Counted from the stretch's first letter, positions 21,593 to 33,135 are shown. The stretch: 64,000 bases of DNA from Elephas maximus indicus (GCF_024166365.1 NC_064827.1:49070635-49134634), one strand, 5' to 3'. The notes: a model not told the origin generated them from the letters alone. Numbers and translations: made by a program.

Positions 21593-22053
21593 GTGGCAGG
21601 CTGAGTAATGGTCCTCCAGATATGTTCATGTCCTAATCCCTGGAACCGGTGAATACATTACCTTACAGGGCAAAAGAAACTTTGCAGATATTAAAGATAT
21701 TGAGATGGGGAGTTGGCTTTGGATGATTTGGTGGGCCTGATGTCATCACAGGGTCCTTATAAGAGACAAGAGTTCAGAGTCAGGTAGAAGTGATGTGACA
21801 GGAAGCAGAGACTGGTGTGATCCAGTCTCAAGCTGAGGAATGCTGGGCAGCCTCTAGAAGCTGGAAAGGCATGGAATGGATTGTACCCTGGAAGCTCCCG
21901 AAGGAACCAGCCCTGCCGATACGGTGATTTTAGCCCTGTAAGACTCATTTTGGACTTCTGATCTCCAGAACCGTGAGAGAATAGATTTATGTTGCTTTAA
22001 GCCACTAAATTTATGATGGTTTGTTACAGTGGCATTAAGAAGCTAATACAAAC
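21593..22053 (+). repeat. MaLR (MLT1-type) LTR, near full length
   Basis: It starts 'tgtggcaggctgagtaatgg', continues 'aactttgcagatattaaaga', 'gggtccttataagagacaag', 'catgccgat'-like middle, 'ggacttctgatctccagaac' and ends 'ttgctttaagccactaaatt' to 'agctaataca'. The order agrees with the MLT1 consensus throughout. Confidence 0.85.
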
Positions 22054-22129
22054 TGGAAGCATATAATATAATGATCCAGCAATAAAGGCTTGTGTGATAG
22101 AATCCTGCTTTTGTAAAGAAAGTAATAGA

Positions 22130-22300
22130 AACCTATGGGAGACAGTGTTCCAAGTTAGGACTAGCTGTGTAATCCTGGGCAAATGACTTAACCTCTCTAA
22201 GCCTCATTTTTTTCATCTGTAAAATGGGAGATCCACCTCATAGTCTTTGTTGTGCCTGGCACATAGTACACCCTCACTAAATACTAATTTCTATTATCAT
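22130..22300 (+). repeat. MIR SINE
   Basis: 'tgtgtaatcctgggcaaatg', 'acttaacctctctaagcctc', 'catctgtaaaatgggagatc' and 'tgcctggcacatagtacacc' are near the MIR consensus. Confidence 0.85.
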
Positions 22301-22579
22301 AGAAAAGGAATCTGCAAGGACCTGTGGCAAAGTTACAGTCATTCAGGGCGAGGATGACTTATTTTTCTTGTCTGCATTTTCTGATTTTTCTATACGAACA
22401 TAAGTTCCTTTGAAATAAGAAAAAAAGCAGTAAAGAATGCAGTAAAACACTAATAGAAAAGAATCCGAAAATGTTTAGGGCTTTTAAAATGACTAATTCA
22501 TGCTCTGACACTGAATTAGAGTTCATCGCTCTGCTTCTTTGGTGATGTTTTCGTGACTTCAATTTTTACAGTTTAGTTG

Positions 22580-22611
22580 CAACACACACACCCACACACA
22601 TACACAAAACC
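22580..22611. repeat. (CA)n microsatellite, interrupted
   Basis: This is a short imperfect CA repeat immediately before the 3' end of a minus-strand AfroSINE. Confidence 0.8.
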
Positions 22612-22828
22612 CCCAACACAAAGTCAAACTCATTGCTCTTAAGTTGATTCTGACTCAAGGTGATCCCATGTGTTACAGGGTAGAACTGAGCTCCACAGGG
22701 TTTTCTTGACTGTAATCTTTACAGAAGCAGATTGTCAGGCCTTTCCTCCCTGGCACCATTGGGGGGGTTCGAACTGCCAACCTTTCAGTCAGTAGATGAG
22801 CACAGTTTGTGCCACTCACCAGTTCCTT
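22612..22828 (-). repeat. AfroSINE, L form
   Basis: 'cattgctcttaagttgattc', 'cagaagcagattgtcaggcc', 'gttcgaactgccaacctttc' and the head end near 'gtgccactcaccagttcc'. Confidence 0.9.
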
Positions 22829-23359
22829 AAAATCATTCCTTTTTTTTTTTTTGGTGTGGGATATATGTACTGCTTTCCAACAGCTTGCTTTTGTCTGGAT
22901 GGTTTGCCCCCAAGGTCTTCCTGTAGGAGGGACCCTGAGTGAGGGCAGCAGGCACACAGAACTGGGTATGTTGTGGGTGGGGAGCTAGGCCCTCTGGAGG
23001 TTGGGGAACAGGCTAGAGCATCCTGGGACAGAGGACAGGGAATTAGAGTTCCCTTCTGGGAAAGCAGGCTCTTCTTTGATACTTGACTCTGGGAGGGAAA
23101 AAATTAATGTTGAAGTGTGATTTTAAGCAAATTACATTTACTTAAGAAAGTGACTAGCTGTGTTTCTTTGCAAATGGCTTAAAATCATGTCTTTATTTAG
23201 TTATGCAGACATTAACAGGTAAAGAGAGTTTTATTTTTAATATTCCACAAACGTGTTGCCAGGCAGACTGGAAGGTGGATTTGGGAGAGGGGTGATGGGC
23301 AGGTGAAGAGGAATACAAAAATGAGTGAGTCATGGTCACCGATTTCAATGAGCTTCTCT
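22829..23359. other. No gene seen; unassigned intergenic DNA
   Basis: A T-run (about 22838-22851) starts the block. Nothing further was recognised. Confidence 0.4.
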
Positions 23360-23650
23360 ACTTTGAAGGTTTTTCATATTTGTTTTATCTCTCTCTGATT
23401 CCTTTTAAAATATTTTTTTTGTGAAACCATACCATTTAAAACTAATTTCTGGATATCATTACTCTTAATCCCTATGTATTTTGGCATAAGTCTCCTGAGA
23501 ATAAGAACATACTCCCACATCACCACAATACCATTATCACTAAGGAAACAATAATCCTATAGTATAATTTAAAATAAAGTCTCTATTCAAAAGTCTCCAA
23601 AATGGATTTTATAGCTCTGTGTGTGTGTGTGTTATAATCCATTCTGTTTG
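23360..23650. repeat. L1M-type 3' UTR-like fragment
   Basis: 'ctcctgagaataagaacata', 'catcaccacaataccattat' and 'cactaaggaaacaataatcc' match the common old L1 3' region also seen at 52566-52900. A GT run (about 23620-23632) lies at its end. Confidence 0.5.
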
Positions 23651-23677
23651 TTTTTTAATTACCTGGGGTAAAACTGA

Positions 23678-23751
23678 CATTATGGGGCATTTCTATTCTG
23701 ACCTATAGGGTAGCTATGAGTTGAAATTGACAGCAACAGATTTGGTTTGAG
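23678..23751 (+). repeat. AfroSINE tail fragment
   Basis: Only the 3' third is present: 'tatggggcatttctattctg', 'gctatgagttgaaattgaca' and the 'gcaacagatttggttt' end. It lies directly against the next SINE in the same orientation. Confidence 0.8.
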
Positions 23752-23905
23752 GAGCCCTGGTGGCACAGTGGTTAAGTGTTCAGCTGCTAACTGATTCGAA
23801 CTCATAAGCTGCTCTGTGAGAGAAAGATGTGGCAGTCTGCTTCAATGAAGATTTACAGCCTTGGAAACCCTGTGGGTGGGTTAAAACTGACCTTTGATCT
23901 GTGTA
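23752..23905 (+). repeat. AfroSINE, M form, 3' truncated or decayed
   Basis: 'ggagccctggtggcacagtg' head with a good A box, 'cagctgctctgtgagagaaa', 'gatgtggcagtctgcttcaa' and 'tacagccttggaaaccctgt'. The usual 'gtcgctatgagtcgg' tail is not seen. Confidence 0.9.
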
Positions 23906-24388
23906 GCCAAGGGCATTTCTGTTCACCACATGACATTAGCTTGTATTGTAGAGTCCTGCACCCTCTTATTTAGTGACATTGAGTACCAGGTGTTGTAAGA
24001 AAAGCTGGACCCTGTCCAACTCCCCTTTCTAACTGCAGCTAGGAGGAGCTCAGTGTCGCATCTCAGGGGGCATCTAATACCCATGCAGGTGGTATGAAGT
24101 GGGGTGCAATAACTTGGGTTCTTTGGTCCCTTCTGCAGCTGGCAATCTTGAGCTGCTACCATTCCATTCAGCAAACATTTATTAAGTGTCTGTCATGCAC
24201 CGGGGCCCTTTCATATGTGCTGTCTTATTAGATGCTCACAGACACTTTCCAGAGCAGTGGATTGGGTCTCAGACCAGAAACCCAGGTGTACAACAATTAA
24301 TATTCTTTATTTCCTTTAAATCAACTTCGGACTCTGAACTCTTATTATTGGGTCTCCTTTCCCTTAAAAAAAAAAAAAAAGAATTTTT

Positions 24389-24580
24389 TTTCCCTACCAT
24401 CTTTCCTCTCTCCCTCTTTCCTCCCTCTAACTCCTTCCTTTACTCTCCCCTCCCCCCTTTCCTCTCCCCTTCTGCTCTTTTCCACCTCCCCACCTCATCC
24501 CTTCTGCCCTCCCTCTCCCCTCTGCTCTCCGCTCCCTCACACCTTCCCCCTCCTCTCTCCTCCCTCTGTCTTCTCAACTA
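24389..24580. repeat. Polypyrimidine tract
   Basis: Nearly 190 bases of C and T on the plus strand, after an A-run at about 24366-24380. The open frame at 24186-24581 runs into this low-complexity DNA and is not supported. Confidence 0.85.
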
Positions 24581-24599
24581 GACTGAGCTCCCTGAGGTT

Positions 24600-24712
24600 C
24601 AGACTATGGTCAATAGTAATAACAATAAACTCCCATTTATCAAGTGTTCACAGCATGCCAGGCACAAGGGAGATTCTAATTAGTTCCCACAACAACCCCT
24701 TGAGGCAAGTAT
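24600..24712 (-). repeat. MIR SINE fragment
   Basis: 'catttatcaagtgttcacag', 'catgccaggcacaagggaga' and 'cacaacaaccccttgaggca' follow the reverse MIR core. Confidence 0.65.
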
Positions 24713-25165
24713 ATTGGTTAGGATGCTTTTCGCTGCATGTCAGAGAAAATCCAACCAACAGTGGTGTGAACCATGAGAACCTTTATCCCTTACCTAACAG
24801 GATGTCTATAGGAGAATGCTGCTGGCCTGAATGCAACCGTCCAATGGTGACATCAGGGACTCCAGCCTTCTGTTCTGCCATCCTTCCTAGGCCTGTCCGT
24901 CTTAGGTTTTTCTTTCATGATTGCAAGATGGTTATTGGGTCCCCATTTGCATTCAAAGGCAGGAAGCAAGGCAAAGGTTATGACTGTGAGAACCTTTTTT
25001 CCCTATGCTCATTTCCCTTTAGAGAAAGAGTGGCTTTTCCAGGAGCTCACCTGCAAGCTTATCCCTCTCAACTCATTGATATAAAATGAGTTATGTGGCC
25101 ACTATTGGCTGCAAAGGGACTGGAAAACTGGATGTTTAGCTACTTTATCCTCTGAAGTCTTGCTG
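24713..25165 (+). repeat. Old dispersed repeat, unnamed family X (copy 2)
   Basis: 'ggttaggatgcttttcgctg', 'gaaaatccaaccaacagtgg', 'gattgcaagatggttattgg' and 'ggcaggaagcaaggcaaagg' match the same widespread mammalian repeat as 8520-8940. The 144-codon frame at 24655-25089 lies inside it and is a chance frame. Confidence 0.5.
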
Positions 25166-25204
25166 CTAGCTTACTGCTGAGCACAAATGATGCTGCAAAC
25201 TTCC

Positions 25205-26875
25205 TTTTAAAAAGTAATACACTTTATTATTTAGAACAGTTTTAGATTTACAGAAAAACACAGCAGAGTTCCCATATTCCCTGCCACCCACCCTGCATAG
25301 AGTTCCCCCATTATTAACATTTTATATGGTTGGGACAGTGGTGGTTCGGTGGTAGGATTCTCACCTTCCAGGTGGGAGACCCAGGTTTTATTTCTGGCCA
25401 ATGTACCTTCTGCACAGCTACCACCCCAATCTGTCGGTGGAAGATTTCATGTTACTGTGATGCTGAACAGGGTTCAGCGGAGCTTCCAGATTAAGGTGGA
25501 CTAGGAACAAAGGCCTACAATCTACTCCAAAAGTCAACCAATGAAAACCCTATGGATCACAATGGTCTAATCCCCAAGTGATCATGAGGAGAGTGGCAGG
25601 ACCAGACAGCATTTTGTTTGGTTGTACATGGGGTAGCCATGAATCGGGGTGGAGGGGGAGGGCTCCCCAGCAACATATTAATATGGTACAGTTGTTACAA
25701 TTAATGAGCCAATACTGATAAACTTATTATTGACTAACTTTATTCAGATTTCCTTAGTTTTTACCTAATGTCTTTTCTCTGTCCCAAGATCCTATCCGTT
25801 AATACCATGTTACATTTAAGCATCGCGGCTCCTAGGCTCTTCTTGGCTGTGGGAGTTTCTCAGACTTTCCTTGTTTTTTATGATCTTGGCAGTTTTGAGG
25901 ACTATTGATCAGGTATATTGTAGAACATGTCTCTATTGAGATTTCTCTAATTTTTTTCTTATGATAAGATTGGGGTTATGGGCTTTGGGGAGGAAGGTCA
26001 CAGAGATAAATTGCCATTTTCATCACATTATATTAAAGGTATATACTATCTACATGATTTATGACTGTTGATGTTGGCCTTGATCATCTGGCTGAAGTAG
26101 TGTTCATCAGGTTTCTCCCTTGTGAAGTTACTATTCCTCCCTCCCTGTTTCCATACTGTGTCCTTTGGAAGCAAATCACTATGTGCAGCCCACACTTGAG
26201 TAGGGAGTCATGCTTTACCTTCTTTAGGTGGAGTATCTAAAGAATTTATTTGGAATTCTTACTTAGCATGGGAGATTTGTCTATTCTCCCTGATAATATT
26301 AATTTATCTGTTTATTGATATTAGTATGAGCTCATGGGCGTTTATCTTATAACTTAGGTTATAACCCAAAAACACTTTATTTATTTTCTTGCTCAAATTG
26401 TTCCAGGTTTGGCCTTTAGAGCTCTTTTAGTTGGTTCTGGGTCTCTTTGACATAGCCCCATCATTGTGGTTTTCTTTGAGCACTTCCTCTCTTTCCAGCA
26501 CTATAAAATGCTTCAGGCTCTTATTGATTATTTCCTGCCCTAGTCCTAGAATCAGCCATTTCTCCAAGGAGCCCTGGTTCCTTTTGCTGGCAAATGATAT
26601 TAGAAGCCAAGATCTGGATGCTAGGAGTGCTTGTTGTTACTGGCGTGTTGTTGCTAATGGAATGCTATTACTTCTAGGCCCTATCAGCTGAGAGATCAAG
26701 GAAATACAAGTGTGTATACTGATGTCTCCAGCTATAATCCATTACCACATGAATATTCTAGCTTCCTCCCTTTGCTTTTCCATAATCTCCCACTCTAACA
26801 GTGAGAAGTGTTGGTCCCAGTATCTGCCATCCTTTCACTTAATTAATTCCAGTATACATGTATAGTGGTCTCCGA
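25205..26875 (-). mobile_element. Old L1 (L1M) 3' region, interrupted by a SINE
   Basis: The start 'tttagaacagttttagattt' is the reverse of the L1M 3' terminus. Later phrases 'gacagttttgagg'-like, 'ggaggaaggtcacagagata', 'gtgcagcccacacttgagta', 'ctagaatcagccatttctcc' and 'ggccctatcagctgagagat' follow a well-known L1M 3' UTR. No intact ORF remains. A SINE at 25335-25680 splits it. Confidence 0.7.
25335..25680 (+). repeat. Long SINE with tRNA-Gly-like head and AfroSINE/RTE-like tail
   Basis: The head 'gtggttcggtggtaggattc' and 'accttccaggtgggagaccc' matches the tRNA-Gly gene pattern (A box tggttcggtggtagg, decayed B box ggttttatttctggcc). A long central body includes 'gatgctgaacagggttcagc', and the tail is 'catggggtagccatgaatcg' with 'cccagcaacat'. 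The head is unlike the other SINEs in the window, but the tail is the shared one. The length is about 345 bp. It sits inside an L1M. Confidence 0.75.
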
Positions 26876-26897
26876 ATTATTAATCATTATCCGCCAT

Positions 26898-27094
26898 GGA
26901 AGGAGCCCTGGTTGCACAGTGGTTAAGCACTCAGCTGCTAACCAAAACTCACAGTTTAACCCATCAGCTGCTCTTCAGGAGAAAAGTGGCAATTGGCTTC
27001 TGTAAAGATTACAGCATCGGAAACCCTTCGGGGCAGTTCTACTCTGTTCCATAGGGTCGCCTTGAGTTGGAATCAACTGTATGGCAACAGAATG
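26898..27094 (+). repeat. AfroSINE, M form
   Basis: 'ggagccctggttgcacagtg' head, 'cagctgctcttcaggagaaa', 'gtaaagattacagcatcgga' and tail 'gtcgccttgagttggaatca'. The B box is eroded (cacagtttaaccc). Confidence 0.92.
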
Positions 27095-27415
27095 GGGACC
27101 TCCCTCCATGGGAAACGACTTTATCAACTAGAATGTAGTGCTTATGTGCAGTTCCTATTGCTTATAGTCTTACAGCCTGCATTAACTTTCAGAGTCACTT
27201 AGGTCAGTCCCTTTTCATCCACCCCTTTCGGTGAGGCTGTTTCATACGTTTGCATGACTCTCCCGCACGCACGCCGGTGGGTTTTCAATCCGCTTAGAGT
27301 CAGCCTCAGCCCGTCCCCTGGGACCCTTTCTTTCTCCTCACTGCCGTCCCTCTTTTTTATACTGCTGCCTCCTTCCCGAAACCCTGGGTTCATCCTGCTA
27401 GCTCTTCAGTCGCTG

Positions 27416-27624
27416 TGTCGTTGTCGTTAGTTGCTGTGGAGCCGATTTTGCCTCATGGGGACCCCAGGTGTATCAGAGTAGGACCGCTCTGTGGGTTTTC
27501 AAAACTGTGAACTTTGGAAGCAGATTGCCAGGCCTGTCTTCTGGGGACCTCTGAGTGGGTTTGAATCGTAAGACTTTCAGCCAGTAGTTGAACACTCAAC
27601 TGTTTGTGCCACCCAGGGACTTCT
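27416..27624 (-). repeat. AfroSINE, L form
   Basis: 'gttgctgtggagccgatttt', 'ggaagcagattgccaggcct' and 'gttgaacactcaactgtttg' mark a complete reverse copy. Confidence 0.9.
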
Positions 27625-28049
27625 TCACTTGGTGTAGGCCAAGCAATATAGCCTTTGGTCTCGATCCTGGAGAAGCAATGATGAGTTCTTACCATCGGGG
27701 GGTGATATCCCATAGACCTCAGGAAAGGAGGTCTAGGATCCCAGGCTCTCCGGAGGAGAGACCTTATCTCAGAGGCTTTCGTAGCATGATCTCGATATGC
27801 TATTATGCTAAATTAAGCCACATCCACAGACATGAGGATGGGAAGGAAGAAAAGGGCTGAATGGGGACAGAGGACACCAGCCTGCCACAAAGAAGACTGT
27901 GAGGATTGGCTGCAGGACTGGGTGAAACCTTCGTCATGCCACAGCCATGCTACAGCCCTAAGAATACAGATGTTCCCAAATCAAATCTTCACACGTTATG
28001 TTCTTTAAATTTCTGTTTATTAAAAAAACAATCAGAGTATATGAACACT
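27625..28049. other. No gene seen; unassigned intergenic DNA
   Basis: No repeat was recognised here. The stretch may belong with the candidate regulatory block that follows. Confidence 0.35.
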
Positions 28050-29140
28050 TTGGAAAATCACCACCCTCCCTGGAAGGTGATCTAAATAACATTCTCATAG
28101 TTATAATAACCCCTGTGGCTCTAGGTGGGGAGTTTGAAGTGACATCCCTCATCAACTCTGTCCCTGGGGATGGAGAGGGGGCCTGACAGCTGATCACTTC
28201 TTGCCTTCGATAAGCACCTTTCTTATTCTAATAACACCTTCCCCTAAAGTAACTTTCTCAGCTGTCCCCTCACCCCACCCCTTCCATCTCCATTTTAAAG
28301 GAGCTTATTCCGACAGCTTGTGAACAATGATGATTTTGGGTGGTTTAATCGGGACAGGAAACCTGTAGAGAGTCTTATTTGGGGTGAACGTCTCAAGCTT
28401 CCAAGATTATCTCCCTCTCACCTTGTGACCCATCTCCTTCATGCCACCTTTTAATTTTGGTAGCAATTACAGTGTATATGGATAATGTCCATTAGCATAT
28501 TCATGGTCATTTCTTCATATTTATTGTCTGCACAACTCATTAATCTTCATCTACTTTGTGTGCTTGACAGCTCAATCTATTTTGCAATCTCTGGGAAGCA
28601 GCCATAGCGCCCCAAAGTCTTTGTTTTCCTGTAAATAAACTGTGTTGGGGACCAGAGGACAATGATACATCCTGTGGTGATTGACACCAGCCACGGCTAC
28701 TAATCAGGAGGGGACTTCATTGCCAGCTGAGTCGAGTGTGTTATGGGGCCATTGTTCCAACGATGCCAGGGCAAGAACACACACAGCCAGTCACCTTCGC
28801 AAGATGGGTTGATTGTTCTTCAAGATTAGACCGAGTTGCCTTATTATCTGTCCCAAACAACAAGGCAGCTCACCCAAACAGACGCATTTGCAGGGACGGC
28901 CAGTACACCAGCCAGATTTGAATTGCTAATGTCTAATCTGCCTGGCACAGATGTGCAATGAATATTTGGATGTTGTTTTGCCCGTCAGTCGAGGAGGATG
29001 AATTGATGAGGTGATGAGTATTCAATGACGGGTCCTGGATGTTGGCCAACAGTGGAGTTGGAGCACTTGTGCTGATGATAATCAGATTATCCCCAAAAGT
29101 GCCTTTGCTGTAATTCAGCGGCAAATTCTATTACAGACTA
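28050..29140. promoter_or_regulatory. Candidate conserved regulatory block
   Basis: About 1.1 kb contains no recognisable interspersed repeat, in a window where such gaps are rare. It is rich in TAAT/ATTA and GATTA cores (for example 'ctcattaatcttcatc' near 28537, 'gataatcagattatc' near 29077) and mixed with non-repetitive GC-neutral DNA. Open frames here are short. The call rests on composition only. Confidence 0.35.
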
Positions 29141-29269
29141 GTGGGGTGTATTTCTGGTTGGTGGAAAGTTTTCTTTCTTTTTCAGTACAATTAAATGTTT
29201 TGCTATGTTTCTCAGTCTTGGGAAAGATATAGAAGCTGCCTTTATTTTGCTCTTACCTGCCAACTTTTA

Positions 29270-29490
29270 AGGCTCTGAGTAATGCCATTGGAGCTGAGTG
29301 CTGGGATTTGAATCCTGCTCCACCATTTTCTAGCTCACTTAACTCTTTGTGCTTCGGTTTCCTTACCTATTTATAATAATCCTACCTACCGTATACAGTT
29401 GCTGTGAGGATTAGAGTTGATATAGAGTGAGTACTAGAGAAGTACCTGCTGTACAGTAAATGCTAACAAATGTTATCTCTCACCCTATTA
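29270..29490 (+). repeat. MIR SINE
   Basis: 'gggatttgaatcctgctcca', 'cttaactctttgtgcttcgg', 'gttgctgtgaggattagagt' and 'ctgtacagtaaatgctaac' follow MIR from the B box to the 3' end. Confidence 0.8.
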
Positions 29491-30370
29491 CTGGTCATTT
29501 GCTTTCTCTCTGCACTACTGTGGTCACCTAGCTTGGCTATCCTGGAACAAACTGACACTGGCTTCGTTAGCTCACTCGTTACTACACTGATGTTCCTGGT
29601 GTACGCGCGGTGGTCTGGAACATTCCCCATATTTTACGACCATGGAAACCTTCGCCCTGAAGCATGTTGTACATTTATTTTCCCTGGAACCTGCTTTAGG
29701 AAAAGCTGCCTGAGAAAATGACGACAAAGCATTTACAAAGCTTTGAAAGAAAAGCACGCAACTCAAGAATTTTTTATACAATCAATCAATTTATATGCGA
29801 AAGCTTGGGACCTAATTATGGAAACACATATATTCTCTCTGAAAAAAATAGTACTTAAAGATGTGCTCTACATGAAGAGAACAATGAACCTAAATTAGAA
29901 ACTCAAGAATAGCAGATAAGAACTTATTGGAAGCAGTGAGACCAGTTGATTGTATTGAAGTAAATCTAAACAATAGAAGCAAGTATGTTGTCAACATTGA
30001 AATTAAAAGATTAAAATATTTTGAAATAAATTATTTGTATTAAAATAAGTGGACAACAGCATACATCAGTGCAGATACAAAATGAGGATGAGGGAAAGGG
30101 AAAGCAAGCTTCTTTTTAAAGAATAAAAATAGGAAGGTAAAAAGGAAATATATGAATATATATAGTTATAAATATTATTATTAAAAGGTATAATAAAAGC
30201 AACTCCAGTAGACTTTACAATAAGCACTAAAGGTGAATCCTCTTAGAACTGAGAAAATAAACCCAAAGTCTCCCTGCCTATTAGACAAACAAAAATAAAA
30301 CGAAATATTCAAAATTAAAATATCAGTAAAATGATTTAAATGTGAACAAAAAGAACATTAACATCAAGCA
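29491..30370. other. A/T-rich DNA, possibly very old L1/HAL1
   Basis: From about 29750 the plus strand is A-rich with phrases such as 'gaagagaacaatgaacctaa' that resemble decayed L1-type ORF DNA, but I cannot align it to a family by eye. No gene was seen. Confidence 0.3.
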
Positions 30371-31060
30371 ATGCAAAATTGTTGAAGTCCAATAGTGTTC
30401 AGTGGTTACGACTCCATCTCTTTATCCAGAGAAACTTGCACAAGGTAGGTCCTAAATGGATATTAGTAAAATCTCTTGTGGAAGTGGAGGCAATGCGCAG
30501 CAGGTATATAGGAGGAGATGGCTTGCCTGACAGGACTCCTTGGGTTTAAGTGCTTAAGGTAGCTCCATGTTGGAGTACTAAAAAGAACATCTACTTCATC
30601 TGCCCAACTCACCTTCTCTTAGATGCTGCCTCCTCCTTCTCCCTCTGCCCACCCTCTGCTCCTTCCTTCCAGGTATGATTCCTGCTGCTGTGTGATCCTG
30701 GATCCTCGCCACCATGGATGGGTTCAGGATTAGGCAGCTGGCCTGAGCCTGGCAAACCATAGCACCCTTCTGGTCTTGCTAATCAGTTCAAGGGAAGGCG
30801 CCTGATCCAAGAGGGGCCCATCATACTCTTTCACTGTTGCCTTTTCCAATTCTGAGAACGAGGGTCAGTTCCTCTCTGTGATGGAAACTGTAAGATGAAG
30901 GTCTGGGATATTATTGGTGGCCATATTTCCTGTCACAAGGAGGAAACTAGTCAACAATGAAAGACAATGACATCACGTATTAAAAAAGTTTTCTGGTGGC
31001 CATTTGAATTCTTGGTTCCATTTGAACCTCAAGCCGAGCTTCATCTGTGCACACCATCCT
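30371..31060. other. No gene seen; unassigned intergenic DNA
   Basis: No repeat or coding segment was recognised. Confidence 0.35.
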
Positions 31061-31091
31061 GTGTGTGTGTGTATGTGTGTGAGTGTGTGTA
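31061..31091 (+). repeat. (TG)n microsatellite
   Basis: An imperfect GT repeat with two interruptions. The minus-strand His/Thr-rich open frames at 30973-31192 are translations of it. Confidence 0.9.
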
Positions 31092-31679
31092 CAATTTGAG
31101 CTAATTGGGGGAGATTCCTGCATCCCTGGAAGGTCAGAGGTTGCAGCATCCACCTTGGCAGACCAGGTGCACCAGTGAGCAAGCAAAGACACAGGAAAAC
31201 AATAATCAGAGGGAGGTGGGGTGGGCTTTCATTCCCAGTTCACATAGCATTGGAGAGGCCTGACTGTATCTTCTGGCTTGGATTCCTTGAAACACTCTAC
31301 TCTAATAAGTCTCTTGAGTTAAACTAACTTAAATTTCTGCTTTTTGCAAGCAAAAGACCCTGATGAAGGAGAAAAGGTAGGCTACTGAAGTACTGACCTC
31401 CACTGTGTCTTTGAATCTCAGCTGTGAGGGCAGGCAGCATGGTCTCAACACAAGGATCCTCAGAGGGGTCAGGAGGTGGGGTAGGGATGTCAGCATCACT
31501 TTTAGGGTCAAAGGACTATGAGAAGACAGAAGAGCATGCTGTCCCCTAGCTTTGCTATTACTCAGAATGAGGTATTTATTTTGAATTTCGTAAAGCATGG
31601 GAGGACACGTGATATTTATGTTTATCGACGGGGGCCAGGCTGAGAAATTCTGTAACGTGTTAGGAGTCCTGGATGATCA

Positions 31680-31830
31680 GGCAACCATGCACTGAATCCT
31701 GGTTCAGTCACTTTTCAACTGTGTGCCCTGGGCCAAGTTCACCTCTGTGAGGTTCTTTATTCCTGTGTAAAATGGGCATAATCGTACCCACCTCACAAGA
31801 TTGCCCTGAAGATGAAAATAGCAAAGCCTT
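31680..31830 (+). repeat. MIR SINE fragment
   Basis: 'tgaatcctggttcagtcact', 'aactgtgtgccctgggccaa' and 'gtgtaaaatgggcataatcg' follow MIR. Confidence 0.75.
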
Positions 31831-31929
31831 TCCAAAACTGAGGGCCCGTCTGAGTCAGTGCGATTGCAGTGCTGCAAAGGGGGTTTCACCGAAGACACCA
31901 GAGGGAGCTTGGTGAGGGCAAAGCAAACA

Positions 31930-32150
31930 GTGTGAAGAACAGTTAAAGGCCTGGACTCTACAATCTGACTTCAGACTTTGTCCCGCCCTTGCACAGGCCA
32001 GCTGCTTAGCCGCTCTCATTTATAAAGCAGGCAGGATGTCTATACTTCCTGGAACGCTTGTGAAGGTCCAATGAGTTGTCTGCCATGCATCTCATATAAT
32101 GCTTGGCACAGAGTAAGTGCTGGAAAAATTGCTCTTAATGAAGTCCTTGA
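31930..32150 (+). repeat. MIR SINE
   Basis: 'ggcctggactctacaatctg', 'ggccagctgcttagccgctc' and 'atgcttggcacagagtaagt' follow MIR in order. Confidence 0.65.
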
Positions 32151-32855
32151 CGATTCACCTTCAGTGTCCCATGCTTCTATGTCCCCTAACTTCAGCTTAG
32201 TTTTGGAAGCTGTGAACACCTTCTTTGGGCAAAGCTCCGGGAGCTGGGAGTTACTGCAGAAGCTCATGGCAGGAAGGGCTCTTCATCTCTCCCAGAAGCC
32301 TATGAAGTCTTGTCACCTACTATCGCCTGGGGGCTCAGGACCATGATGGGTTAAACTTACAGCCCATGAACAAATGTAGTCCATTTTGGAAGGGTCTGCA
32401 TAAAATGGTCAGATAAACAAGTTTTAGTGCTTGGAATGGGTGAATAAAACTTCGGATCAGATCGAGTCTGTCTGTCCTAAACCCAGAGGTCAGAGCCACC
32501 AGTACATCCCGGAAGGCTGTAGCTCCCTGAGAAGCACATGTATCAAGTCACAAAATGGGGTTGACCTCTTTACTGGTTGATAAAGCTTTCTAATACTCAA
32601 GAAAATGAAATTCAGTAAAACTTACTTTTCATTCCATAAAAGTTTCAGTCAATCTGACACCATCATTTTATGGAACTCTTCTTTTTGGCAGTCACTTCAT
32701 TAAAGTACTCCCATGATACAGACTCACTTAATAAATTACAACCTGAAATGTCATCCACTGAAAAGGACAAGCCCCAAAAGAACAATATGGTAGCACACCA
32801 TAAACTCACATGAAAGTCTAATTTTTAACACCCCCAAATTGAAAAACAGCCCTTA
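32151..32855. other. No gene seen; unassigned intergenic DNA
   Basis: No feature was recognised. Confidence 0.35.
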
Positions 32856-33050
32856 AAACAAAACTGGTTGCCATGGATTCTGACACATGACAACCCCTAT
32901 ACCAGAGAGCTGTGCTCTATAGCTTTTTATGGCTGATTTTTTGGAAGCAGACCATCAGGCCGTTCTTCCAAGCACCTCTGGGTGGACTTGAACTTCCAGC
33001 TTCCCAGTTACCAGCCAAACATGTTAACTTTTGTACTACCCAGGGATTCC
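32856..33050 (-). repeat. AfroSINE, L form
   Basis: 'ctggttgccatggattctga', 'ttggaagcagaccatcaggc' and 'cacctctgggtggacttgaa' mark a reverse L copy with an eroded tail. Confidence 0.88.
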
Positions 33051-33061
33051 ATACAGTCCAT

Positions 33062-33135
33062 TTGTTGTTAGTGGCCAGCAAGTTGGCCCCCAACTCATGG
33101 TGACCTCATCCACAACAGGATTGGGTCACTGTGAT
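33062..33135 (-). repeat. SINE/RTE tail fragment
   Basis: 'gttgttagtggccagcaagt' and 'ccaactcatggtgacctcat' are a diverged reverse tail like that at 35945. The head is missing. Confidence 0.6.

Noticed and set aside
24655-25089. Plus-strand open frame of 144 codons
   Set aside because: It runs from a MIR into a dispersed repeat that also occurs at 8520-8940. It is not a gene.
31061-31192. His/Thr-repeat protein on the minus strand
   Set aside because: It is a translation of a (TG)n microsatellite.
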